Source of the DNA: JBOFEH01 sp051650265
Lineage (GTDB): Bacteria > Bacillota > Clostridia > Lachnospirales > Cellulosilyticaceae
Assembly: GCA_051650265.1 (NCBI GenBank)
Contig: JBOFIR010000053.1
Coordinates: 1-28,905, forward strand
DNA: 28,905 nt
Direction: 5' to 3'
The notes under the pieces are model-generated. The model searched no databases and was not told the DNA's origin. It was given only the letters and a program-made list of their open reading frames with translations. This document shows positions 8,371 through 15,742 of the stretch, one piece after another. Position numbers and translations under genes: made by a program. Position 1 is the stretch's first letter; each line of letters begins with the position of its first letter.

Positions 8371-8408
8371 AGTTAGGAAAACTATCTCGCAAAAAGGAGG
8401 TCCTAACT
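8371..8408 (+). promoter_or_regulatory. Inverted repeat enclosing the sleC ribosome-binding site
   Basis: AGTTAGGA (8371-8378) is the exact complement of TCCTAACT (8401-8408). The loop holds the strong Shine-Dalgarno AAGGAGG (8394-8400), and the 3' arm ends directly at the ATG (8409). The folded mRNA could limit or time translation initiation. Confidence 0.55.
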
Positions 8409-9722
8409 ATGCCACGTCCATTTTATCCTGCACATATGTCCAGACAGGCAATGGGTACCTTGATTGTGGATCTCACTACCGATCCAGCCCTAGGCCCTAT
8501 CTCTCCTGTAGCCAATATTCCCGTCCTTATTAAAGAAATACTACCAAATGGTACCACGCGTACCATTGCTGAACTCACCACCAATGTGGTAGGGCAAACA
8601 CCACCTATAGAACTTCTTGCACCTTCTGATGAGCTCTCTCAAGTTCCTCAAAACACAGAGCAGCCTTATTCTGTCTATACAGTAGAGATCCAATCCAGTG
8701 ATTATATTCCGACTGTCGTTAACGCAACACAAATCTTTTCAAACATTCGCTCTATACTCCCTGTCTATCTCATCCCTACACGTACAGCAGCTCAACGGCA
8801 AAGTGGCAAGATCCTACGTGATCAAACCAATGAAATTGATATCGGTGCATCTACCCTGTGGGGCACCTATCCTCCTAAGATTCCGGAATCTGAAGTGAAA
8901 GACACTGCGGCCAAAGGCTTCATTACACTTGATTCTGTGGTCGTTCCTGAATTTGTGGTGGTTCATGATGGCTCGCCAAACAATATGAATGCATCAAACT
9001 ATACTGTTGCCTTTAAGGACTATATCAAAAATGTCGCTTCTTCTGAAATCTATCCCACATGGCCTACGCAAACTATTCTTGCCAATGTACTTGCCATCAT
9101 CTCCTTCACACTCAACCGCGTTTATACCGAGTGGTACCGCAACCAAGGCAGGAACTTCACCATCACCAACTCCACCGCTTTTGACCATGCTTTCTTCTAT
9201 GGCCGTGATATCTTTGATACCATTTCCCTGGTAGTAGATGAATATTTTGATACCTATATCAAGCGTCCTGGTGTGGAGCAACCACTACTTACCCAGTACT
9301 GTGATGGTGCCAAATCCTCTTGTCCAAACTGGATGACCCAGTGGGGCAGCAAAGATATGGGTGCTAAAGGTCAAAATGCAGAGCAGATTCTTCGCTACTA
9401 CTATGGTCAAAACATCCTGTTCCCTGCCGCACCTAAAGTACAAGGTAATCCTGAATCTTATCCCGGATCCCCACTCAAAGAAGGTTCTAGCGGATCAAGT
9501 GTGCGCAAAATTCAAGAACAGCTCAACCGGATCAGCCAAAACTATCCTCTTATTCCAAAAGTCAAGACCAATGGTGAATTTGACGTTGCCACCACAGAGG
9601 CGGTCAAGACTTTCCAAAAGATTTTCCACCTCCCTCAAGACGGTGTGGTGGGCAAGAATACCTGGTACGAGATTTCTCGTATCTATGTCGCAGTTACCAA
9701 GATTGGAGAGTTGTTACCATGA
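8409..9722 (+). CDS. sleC: SleC-like spore cortex-lytic enzyme, copy 1
   Basis: This 437-residue protein matches the length and layout of C. perfringens SleC (about 438 residues). Residues 1-150 form the pre/pro-region, including a beta-rich module with SRQAMGTLIVDLTT. Residues 155-335 form a SpoIID-like lytic transglycosylase domain: Glu213 (NVASSEIYPTWP) is the likely catalytic acid and NWMTQWGSKDMGAKG with AEQILRYYY at 307-332 is the family signature. Residues 356-423 are a PG_binding_1 repeat that grips cortex peptidoglycan. Known SleC is packaged in the spore as a zymogen and activated by Csp proteases; cleavage near the conserved Leu150 would fit, by inference. The ATG has AAGGAGG 8 nt upstream. 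Its stop overlaps the start of copy 2. Confidence 0.82.
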   Translation: MPRPFYPAHMSRQAMGTLIVDLTTDPALGPISPVANIPVLIKEILPNGTTRTIAELTTNVVGQTPPIELLAPSDELSQVPQNTEQPYSVYTVEIQSSDYIPTVVNATQIFSNIRSILPVYLIPTRTAAQRQSGKILRDQTNEIDIGASTLWGTYPPKIPESEVKDTAAKGFITLDSVVVPEFVVVHDGSPNNMNASNYTVAFKDYIKNVASSEIYPTWPTQTILANVLAIISFTLNRVYTEWYRNQGRNFTITNSTAFDHAFFYGRDIFDTISLVVDEYFDTYIKRPGVEQPLLTQYCDGAKSSCPNWMTQWGSKDMGAKGQNAEQILRYYYGQNILFPAAPKVQGNPESYPGSPLKEGSSGSSVRKIQEQLNRISQNYPLIPKVKTNGEFDVATTEAVKTFQKIFHLPQDGVVGKNTWYEISRIYVAVTKIGELLP

Positions 9723-11023
9723 GCCTTTTTCACTATCCACCTACCTTATCACGTCAAAACTTTGGTGAACTCATTATGGATGTCACCACCAATCCACTTC
9801 TTGGAAACATCAGTCCTCTAGCAGAGGTACCCGTCATCATCAAAGAACGTCTTCCTTCTGGTGAGATAAAAGTTATTGCAGAGCTGGTGACCAACAAAGT
9901 CGGTCAGACACCTGTTATAGAACTCCCCGCGCCTCCTATTGATCTCAGCTTGGAACCCCAGCGCACGATCAAACCTTGGAGCAATTACATCGTAGAAGCT
10001 AGTACGCCAGGCTTCACTCCTGTAGCTGTAGAAGGTAATCAAATCTTTCCTTCTATCAGGTCGATTCTCCCACTCTACCTCTCTCCAGAATTTAGAAACA
10101 AAACAAGACGACAACCTGAGGATGATATCCGCATTGTTGTAATCGGCCCCAACACCTTATTTGGTGATTTCCCACCAAAGATTCCAGAATCTGAAGTCAA
10201 GGATACTGCCGCCAAGGGTTTCATCACCCTGGACTCTGTAGTTGTTCCTGAATTTGTCATTGTTCATGACGGTGTTCCTACCAATATGTCCTCTCCGAAC
10301 TATACGGTACGCTTTAAAGACTATATCAAGAACGTTGCCTCTTCGGAGATCTATCCTACTTGGCCTACCCAAACTATACTGTCCAACGTTATTGCCATTA
10401 TCTCCTTTACACTCAATCGCGTCTATACTGAATGGTACCGCAATCAAGGCAAGGACTTTACCATCACCAATTCCACAGCTTTTGATCATGCTTTTATCTA
10501 TGGCAGAGATGTCTTTGACACGATCTCTCAAGTAGTAGACCAATACTTTGACATCTATGTGAAGCGCCCTGGCGTCACCCAACCACTCCTTACCCAGTAC
10601 TGCGATGGTGCCAAGTCATCTTGTCCAAACTGGATGACCCAGTGGGGTAGCAAATCCTTTGGGGATCAAGGTAAGAATGCGGAGGAAATCCTGCGTTACT
10701 ATTATGGTCAAGAGATTGAGTTCCCCGCAGCGCCTGAAGTACAAGGTGTACCCGCCTCATTCCCTGGCACACCGCTTAAGCTTGGTGATAGTGGCCCCAA
10801 TGTGCGCAAGATTCAAGAGCAGCTCAACCGTATCAGTCAGAACTATCCTCTTATCCCCAAAGTCAAGACCAATGGTGAGTTTGATGCAGCCACCGAAGAA
10901 GCGGTCAAGACTTTCCAAAAGATCTTCCATATCCCCCAAGATGGCATCGTAGGCAAAAATACTTGGTACCGTATCTCTCAAATCTATGTGGCGGTCACCA
11001 AGATCGGTGAACTCACCCCCTAA
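9719..11023 (+). CDS. SleC-like spore cortex-lytic enzyme, copy 2
   Basis: This 434-residue paralogue of the preceding gene starts within its stop codon (ATGA overlap), so the two are translationally coupled tandem duplicates. The catalytic domain (Glu210 in NVASSEIYPTWP, NWMTQWGSKSFGDQG, EEILRYYY) and the C-terminal PG_binding_1 domain are almost unchanged from copy 1. The pro-region is much more divergent, and residues about 125-146, just before the conserved TLFG/TLWG junction, are unalignable. Both copies therefore look active but may respond to different activating proteases. Known family role: cleavage of spore cortex peptidoglycan during germination. No frameshift or missing catalytic residue is seen. 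Confidence 0.82.
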   Translation: MSLFHYPPTLSRQNFGELIMDVTTNPLLGNISPLAEVPVIIKERLPSGEIKVIAELVTNKVGQTPVIELPAPPIDLSLEPQRTIKPWSNYIVEASTPGFTPVAVEGNQIFPSIRSILPLYLSPEFRNKTRRQPEDDIRIVVIGPNTLFGDFPPKIPESEVKDTAAKGFITLDSVVVPEFVIVHDGVPTNMSSPNYTVRFKDYIKNVASSEIYPTWPTQTILSNVIAIISFTLNRVYTEWYRNQGKDFTITNSTAFDHAFIYGRDVFDTISQVVDQYFDIYVKRPGVTQPLLTQYCDGAKSSCPNWMTQWGSKSFGDQGKNAEEILRYYYGQEIEFPAAPEVQGVPASFPGTPLKLGDSGPNVRKIQEQLNRISQNYPLIPKVKTNGEFDAATEEAVKTFQKIFHIPQDGIVGKNTWYRISQIYVAVTKIGELTP

Positions 11024-11069
11024 ATAGTAAGCGTGCACCAGCCCCCCTTTTGGTGCACGCTTACTATTT
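11022..11069 (+). terminator. Terminator-like hairpin after the sleC pair
   Basis: A perfect 19-bp stem (11022-11040 with 11051-11069) encloses a 10-nt C/T-rich loop and begins inside the stop codon of sleC copy 2. The downstream T-tract is weak (ATCTTATCTT), so termination may rely on the very stable stem. Confidence 0.75.
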
Positions 11070-11129
11070 ATCTTATCTTGCTTATATGTTAGAATAATCA
11101 GAGTATATATCATTTAGGGGGGAATTTCT

Positions 11130-13094
11130 GTGTTATCTATTGTCAAAAAAATACCGTGGCGTTTCTTACCACTAGGTGTACTTTTTTTGTGCCTTCCTTT
11201 TGTTGTGAGGCTCACCACCTTCAACTTAGATCCTGAATCCCAGGCAGTAATGCTCACCCAAATCCATAAAGACTGGTTCTTTTACTACAAAAGCTTGGTC
11301 TTAATTTTTATTACTGTCTGGATGCTGAGCATAGTGCTAGCTGCCGGCCGCAAAATTCAAATCGATCGTACTAAACCTTTCAATAGCTATTACCTATCTG
11401 GCGGAGTCTTTGTTATCATGACGATACTCTCAACCTATCTCGCCACTTATCAGACCTGTGCCATTGTAGGCGGGCCAACACGCTTTGAAGGCCTTGGCGT
11501 CATCATCTGCTATGTGATGATCATGTTCTATACCATGATTCTCCTAGATGAGGCCAAGTATTTCCACTGGATCGTAGGCTGCTTTACACTGCTCATCATT
11601 GCCCAAGCTGTGATTGGCATCTTCCAATACATCGGATATGATCCCCTCCACTGGGCAGGTATTAGAGAACTTGTCGCCCCTGGAGACTTTGGGCAAAACT
11701 ACTATTTTGCAGATGGCAAAGAACCGCTCTTTATGCATACCGAACCAGGCTTTATGCAAGGCACACTAGGCAATCGCAACTACACTGGAAGTATGGTAGC
11801 ACTGGCTACGCCATTTTTTCTAACACTCACTTGTCTGCGTACCCAGCCCAAAGCGCGTCTCTTGTACGGTGTTACAACGCTCTTATCACTCTTCATGATC
11901 ATAGCCTCCAGATCTCGTGCGGGCATGGTAGGGATCGGACTCAGCCTCTTTGTAGCACTCATCCTCTTTTGCAAAAGCCTACCAACGCTCACCTCATGGT
12001 GCCAACAACAGCTTGTGCGCAACAAGCGTCTGACACTTACAGGCCTTACAGGAATCGTGGTCATCAGCGCTGCTACCTTGTTTTTCATTGGACAAACAGG
12101 TCAGCTCACCCGCCTCTTCAATGATATGGGTACCTTGATTGGACTGAGTGCACCTGCCCCTACACAATTGCCAGCGACTGCCGGTCCACCGCGTGCCTTT
12201 ACATATACCAAGGACACCTTGGTAATCCAGACCGCCTCAGGTCGTCCACTAGAAGTGTACCTCTCTCCTGACGGTGCGCCAAGCTTCAGCACCGAGGGGC
12301 ATGCCATCACCTATACTTACGTCGGTGAAGATGTAGACGCCTACGTACTAGGTGGTAAGGCGCTCACCACATTTGATCTGCGCCCCTCCCAGTATGATGT
12401 GCAACTCTTCCGGAAGCTCTTTACCGCCAATCCATTTAGAGCCTACCGCTTCAAAATTGGTCATGATGGGGATGACCGACTACTGACACTGTTTCATGGT
12501 GACCGCGCAGTCTGTGGCTTCCGATTTGGCCCTGATGGAACTGTCATACCGACCAACTACTGGAACTTTGCACCACTTGATAATGTCGATGCACCAAGCC
12601 TTGGGTTTGAAGGCAAAGAAAATGTGGGCTCGAACCGCGGCTATATCTGGTCACGTACACTCCCCATGCTCGGGAAAGCTATGGTACTCGGCTACGGCCC
12701 TGACACCTTCATGCTTGAATTCCCACAGCGCGACTACTGGGGTAAACTTAAAAGCTTCTCCAATATCTTTACCTGTGTGGACAAGCCTCACAATACATAC
12801 CTCCAGATCTGGTTCAATCAAGGCTTTATCGCCCTTGTAGCTTTCCTAGTCATCGCCTTTACTTATGTGCGCCACAGTTTCAAGCTCTACGGCTTCAAAC
12901 GTCGCTACTCAGACCACGAAGCACTCGGCATCGCCCTGATGCTCGCTATCATCGGCTATCTCGGCGCTAGCTTCTTCAACGATACCACCCTCTCTGTGAC
13001 CCCCATCTTTTGGGCACTACTCGGCACAGGCATCGCCTACAACCGCTTCTACAAAAAGCAGATTCAGGCTTTACAAGACACGAAGAGTCGGTGA
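11130..13094 (+). CDS. O-antigen ligase/polymerase-like membrane protein (Wzy_C family) with inserted extracellular domain
   Basis: This 654-residue integral membrane protein has about ten hydrophobic segments. Motifs of the Wzy_C/WaaL family are GNRNYTGSMVALATPF (214-229), ASRSRAGM (259-266), LGYGPDTFMLEFP (519-531) and DKPHNTYLQIWFNQG (551-565). Such enzymes join undecaprenyl-linked glycans to an acceptor, or polymerise them, at the outer face of the membrane. Between the spans near 300-322 and 565-580 sits an unusually large soluble insert (about 340-505) rich in beta-strand sequence such as FTYTKDTLVIQTASGRPLEVYL. Translation starts at GTG with AGGGGGG 7 nt upstream. No glycan genes flank it, so the substrate is unknown; surface glycan or protein O-glycosylation are candidates. 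Confidence 0.8.
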   Translation: MLSIVKKIPWRFLPLGVLFLCLPFVVRLTTFNLDPESQAVMLTQIHKDWFFYYKSLVLIFITVWMLSIVLAAGRKIQIDRTKPFNSYYLSGGVFVIMTILSTYLATYQTCAIVGGPTRFEGLGVIICYVMIMFYTMILLDEAKYFHWIVGCFTLLIIAQAVIGIFQYIGYDPLHWAGIRELVAPGDFGQNYYFADGKEPLFMHTEPGFMQGTLGNRNYTGSMVALATPFFLTLTCLRTQPKARLLYGVTTLLSLFMIIASRSRAGMVGIGLSLFVALILFCKSLPTLTSWCQQQLVRNKRLTLTGLTGIVVISAATLFFIGQTGQLTRLFNDMGTLIGLSAPAPTQLPATAGPPRAFTYTKDTLVIQTASGRPLEVYLSPDGAPSFSTEGHAITYTYVGEDVDAYVLGGKALTTFDLRPSQYDVQLFRKLFTANPFRAYRFKIGHDGDDRLLTLFHGDRAVCGFRFGPDGTVIPTNYWNFAPLDNVDAPSLGFEGKENVGSNRGYIWSRTLPMLGKAMVLGYGPDTFMLEFPQRDYWGKLKSFSNIFTCVDKPHNTYLQIWFNQGFIALVAFLVIAFTYVRHSFKLYGFKRRYSDHEALGIALMLAIIGYLGASFFNDTTLSVTPIFWALLGTGIAYNRFYKKQIQALQDTKSR

Positions 13095-13137
13095 TAATGA
13101 AACAGTAACGGCGTTAGCTCGTGTACTGGTTTGCGCA

Positions 13138-13169
13138 GTAGTCAATCTCACCGCCAGGGAGATTGCTAC
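13138..13169 (+). ncRNA. Repeat hairpin, copy 1
   Basis: GTAG (13138-13141) pairs with CTAC (13166-13169); T13142 is bulged; C13143 pairs with G13165; AATCTC (13144-13149) pairs with GAGATT (13159-13164); A13150 is bulged; CC pairs with GG; the loop is GCCA (13153-13156). An upstream alternative stem TACTG/CAGTA overlaps the base of this hairpin. Confidence 0.55.
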
Positions 13170-13211
13170 AAGAGATCTTAACCAGCCTTAGTCCACGTAC
13201 TGGTTCGCGCA

Positions 13212-13243
13212 GTAGTAAATTTTACCGCCAGGAAAATTTCTAC
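13212..13243 (+). ncRNA. Repeat hairpin, copy 2 (compensatory changes)
   Basis: The fold is identical to copy 1 (GTAG/CTAC, bulged T13216, bulged A13224, CC/GG, loop GCCA), but the middle stem is A-AATTTT paired with AAAATT-T. Relative to copy 1, three C-G pairs have become A-T or T-A by changes on both arms. Confidence 0.55.
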
Positions 13244-13286
13244 AAGAGATCTTTTATCAAGGTTAGTCCACGTACTGGTTCGCGTA

Positions 13287-13318
13287 GTAGTCAATCTTAC
13301 CGTTAGGGAGATTGCTAC
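13287..13318 (+). ncRNA. Repeat hairpin, copy 3
   Basis: The fold matches copy 1, with T13298 opposite G13308 (a G-U wobble in RNA) and loop GTTA (13302-13305). Bulges T13291 and A13299 are kept. Confidence 0.55.
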
Positions 13319-13353
13319 AAGAGATTTTATTATACAAAAGAGGGGTGTAGTCA

Positions 13354-14331
13354 TTGAGTATTCTATTTGAAAATACCATTGTGCACATGTTAGATCTAAG
13401 TATGGAAATGCCTGTTTTATCTGGGGGACCAACACTCCTCAATGATGAGACTGAGACTTTTCTTACCAAGCACATGGTGAGACTTTTTGAAGACGATGGT
13501 GTATCCAAGGCGGTCTTCAGCCATGATTCTGAAATTCTCCATATCTTTACCACGGAGACTATGGATTTTATAGATTTTTCGATTCACTTAGCACGTAAGT
13601 TCTATAATTACATGATCAACTATTCCAACATTCCAAGTGGTGACTTAGTGGTTTCTCAGCTTCGCAAAGATGATGTGCCTTATATGGCAATCCTCAAGCT
13701 TAACTACAAAGAAGAGTTTACCCACTTCACGGAGACAGGTGAGCTAGGTGATCCTGTGCATACCATCATCAAGCATCGCAGCATCTTCCCTGGCACCTCT
13801 AGACTTCACGAGGCTGCCCTTATCAACCTGGAAACATTTGAGCTCCTTGTCCTCGATCAATCCAAGGAACGCTATATGAGCAATCTCCTAGACTGTAGTG
13901 CGTCACTAACGACCAAGGAGAAGATCAAGGTAATCGAGCAGGTGATGACAGAGGCCATCGTCGAGAACTTCGAGAATAAGGTAGAAGGCATCTCCTTTGC
14001 CAAAAGTAATATTGCAGAAAGTATTGCAACCACAAGTACGATCATGCTGGATAAAGTACTTGAAGAGACTTTTGGGGACTTTGAAGAAGTCTCTTCAGCT
14101 TGTAAGGAGAAATTCCAAGCAATCGGCCTTGTAGATGATGTGGTGGAGCTACCAAAACCTGAGGCAACTGGCAAGAAATACAGTTCACACAAGCTCAAGA
14201 CCAATACAGGAATCGAGCTTAAGCTACCGACACAAATGCTTTCTGATCCTCAAATGATCGAGTTTATCAACAATCCTGATGGGACACTTTCTATCCTCAT
14301 CAAAAATATTGCAGAACTTATCAATAAATAA
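13354..14331 (+). CDS. Nucleoid-associated protein (NA37/NdpA/YejK family)
   Basis: This 325-residue soluble protein resembles the 37-kDa nucleoid-associated family (Pfam NA37). Supporting stretches are LRKDDVPYMAILKLNYKEEFTH near 109-130 and the following KHRSIFPGTSRLHEAALINLETFELLVLDQ. Family members bind the nucleoid, but their exact role is poorly defined. Translation begins at TTG (13354) with AGAGGGG about 8 nt upstream. The gene is preceded by the three-copy hairpin array, which would lie in its 5' leader if transcription starts before 13114, and is followed by a bidirectional terminator shared with the converging ABC exporter operon. Confidence 0.75.
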   Translation: MSILFENTIVHMLDLSMEMPVLSGGPTLLNDETETFLTKHMVRLFEDDGVSKAVFSHDSEILHIFTTETMDFIDFSIHLARKFYNYMINYSNIPSGDLVVSQLRKDDVPYMAILKLNYKEEFTHFTETGELGDPVHTIIKHRSIFPGTSRLHEAALINLETFELLVLDQSKERYMSNLLDCSASLTTKEKIKVIEQVMTEAIVENFENKVEGISFAKSNIAESIATTSTIMLDKVLEETFGDFEEVSSACKEKFQAIGLVDDVVELPKPEATGKKYSSHKLKTNTGIELKLPTQMLSDPQMIEFINNPDGTLSILIKNIAELINK

Positions 14332-14343
14332 TGCAAGTTTCTC

Positions 14344-14393
14344 AAAGCAAAGAAGCCATACTTCAAAAATTTGAAGTATGGCTTCTTTGCTTT
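14344..14393. terminator. Bidirectional terminator between convergent genes
   Basis: A perfect inverted repeat pairs 14344-14367 with 14370-14393, leaving about a 4-nt effective loop. It separates the convergent nucleoid-associated gene and the ABC permease gene and overlaps the first base of the latter's stop codon. T-rich sequence follows on the plus strand. Confidence 0.88.
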
Positions 14394-15742
14394 TATTCTG
14401 TTTTGATTGCGCTGAGCGCTGAGAGTTTCATGGCACGCTTCGCAGGGAAATACCCCGAGATCAGGCCAATAAGTGTTGAGAAAAGTAGTGCTGAAACAGA
14501 GAGCCACCATGGAATCAGGGAGATATAGCTCCCACCACCCATCATACCTGCAAGCTCGCCTGCTATCTGTGGTCCAAATTTATTGATGAGGAAGGATAAC
14601 AGATAGGAGAAAATGACTCCTACAAAGCCTCCAATTGCACCAATCATCAATGCTTCTACAAGAAACATCTTCTTGATATCTGTAATACGTGCACCGATTA
14701 CTTTCATAATCCCTATCTCACGTGTACGTTCGTAGATACTCATCATCATGGTATTGGTAATCCCTATCGCTGCTACAAACAGTGAGATTGCACCAATCCC
14801 ACCTAAGATAATCTGGATACTATTTGATACTTTTTTCATCTCTTCAATGTACTCCATTGGGCTATAAGCTTCAAAGCCTGCATCACGAATGCCTTGCTGT
14901 ACATCTGAAACATATTTTTCATCGGTCACTTTGACCCTCAGATCATTGTATTTACCATACTTTTCTTGGTCTTTGTTATAATCTTTGCCATACAACTGTT
15001 GCTTGTACTTATGCTGAGCCGATGTGATCTCATCAAAGAGTCCACGTGGTACGATAGCTGTATACGAGTTCTCATAGTCTTCTGGACCAAAGAGCCCTTC
15101 TACTGTGACCTGCCACGGCTTTGGTGGTTTCACTAGCTTCCCTTCATTACTCTGTGCAGGCTTACCTGTACGGTAATCAAGCTCTGCTGCATTGATTTTG
15201 ATTTTGTCAACACCCACCTCTACTGGCAACGGATCTGGTGGATTGCGCCAATCGATCTCTTTTCCCTGCTTGGTAAACTGTCTACGAACTTCTTCACCTA
15301 GGAAGATCACCTTATGATCCCCTTCTTGCATGATCCGTCCTTCTGCCACCTTGTAGCCAAGTATCGCCATATCTTCGATATCAAGCCCCCTAAGCTGAAT
15401 CTGCCAAGAAGTACGCATCTTCCCAGACTCAAGATAGATATTGGTATAAAGATTAGGGATCACTTTCTGTACTCCTGGAATCTTACTGAGCGTCTCTATC
15501 GCCTTATCATCAAGCTTTGGGGCATTGGGATCCCCATATGTATTGGAATACACCTGGATCAGGGTGAGTGAGCTCATCTGAGACATCTGTTCTCTAAAGT
15601 TGGCATCCATGGCAATCCCGAGAGACAGCATCAGTATAATAGATATGGCACCTATTACAACGCCTAATATGGTGAGACAAGTTCGAAGCTTACGCCGCCA
15701 TAAACTTCGAATGCTCATCATAATCAAATCACTAGTCTTCAT
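14393..15742 (-). CDS. MacB/FtsX-type ABC transporter permease
   Basis: This 449-residue protein has the MacB layout: one N-terminal span (about 20-45, after IRSLWRRKLRTCLTILGVVIG), a large extracellular MacB_PCD domain of about 240 residues, and three C-terminal spans (about 310-435) forming an FtsX domain with TNTMMMSIYERTREIGIMKVIGA. Such permeases act by mechanotransmission rather than as a classic pore, and often export peptides or lipoproteins or control surface enzymes. Its start overlaps the end of the CARDB-protein gene by 11 bp. With the ATPase and the surface protein it forms one operon and presumably one complex; the substrate is unknown. Confidence 0.87.
   Translation of the reverse strand: MKTSDLIMMSIRSLWRRKLRTCLTILGVVIGAISIILMLSLGIAMDANFREQMSQMSSLTLIQVYSNTYGDPNAPKLDDKAIETLSKIPGVQKVIPNLYTNIYLESGKMRTSWQIQLRGLDIEDMAILGYKVAEGRIMQEGDHKVIFLGEEVRRQFTKQGKEIDWRNPPDPLPVEVGVDKIKINAAELDYRTGKPAQSNEGKLVKPPKPWQVTVEGLFGPEDYENSYTAIVPRGLFDEITSAQHKYKQQLYGKDYNKDQEKYGKYNDLRVKVTDEKYVSDVQQGIRDAGFEAYSPMEYIEEMKKVSNSIQIILGGIGAISLFVAAIGITNTMMMSIYERTREIGIMKVIGARITDIKKMFLVEALMIGAIGGFVGVIFSYLLSFLINKFGPQIAGELAGMMGGGSYISLIPWWLSVSALLFSTLIGLISGYFPAKRAMKLSALSAIKTE

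Larger units (their letters stand above)
13114..13328 (+). repeat. Three tandem 74-75 bp repeats encoding a covarying bulged hairpin
   Basis: Units begin with TTAG at 13114, 13188 and 13263. Each has a conserved 5' part with the core GTACTGGTTCGCGCAGTAG, a variable stem, and a conserved 3' part CTACAAGAGAT. The variable part always folds to the same 13-pair stem, with a bulged T, a bulged A and a four-base loop G(C/T)(C/T)A. Three base pairs are changed on both sides in copy 2 and one is a G-U wobble in copy 3, which argues for selected RNA structure. Periods of 74 and 75 bp exclude an in-frame coding repeat. The array fills most of the 259 bp between the O-antigen-ligase-like gene and the nucleoid-associated protein gene; which strand is functional is not proven. 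Confidence 0.85.

Noticed and set aside
9719..11023. Copy 2 of sleC as a pseudogene after duplication
   Set aside because: The frame is open throughout, the catalytic Glu, SpoIID signature and peptidoglycan-binding domain are intact, and its start is coupled to copy 1.
13114..13328. Integron attC-like sites (GTTAG/AAC motifs, bulged palindromes)
   Set aside because: The unit ends are not complementary to one another, there is no consistent R''/R' pair, no cassette genes lie between copies, and no integrase is present.
13114..13328. CRISPR array
   Set aside because: Units are contiguous with no unique spacers, the conserved part is too long, and no cas gene is in the window.
13178..13435. 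Minus-strand open frame of 85 codons across the repeats
   Set aside because: It reads through the non-coding repeats (periods of 74 and 75 bp break frame repetition), overlaps the start of the nucleoid-associated gene and resembles no protein.
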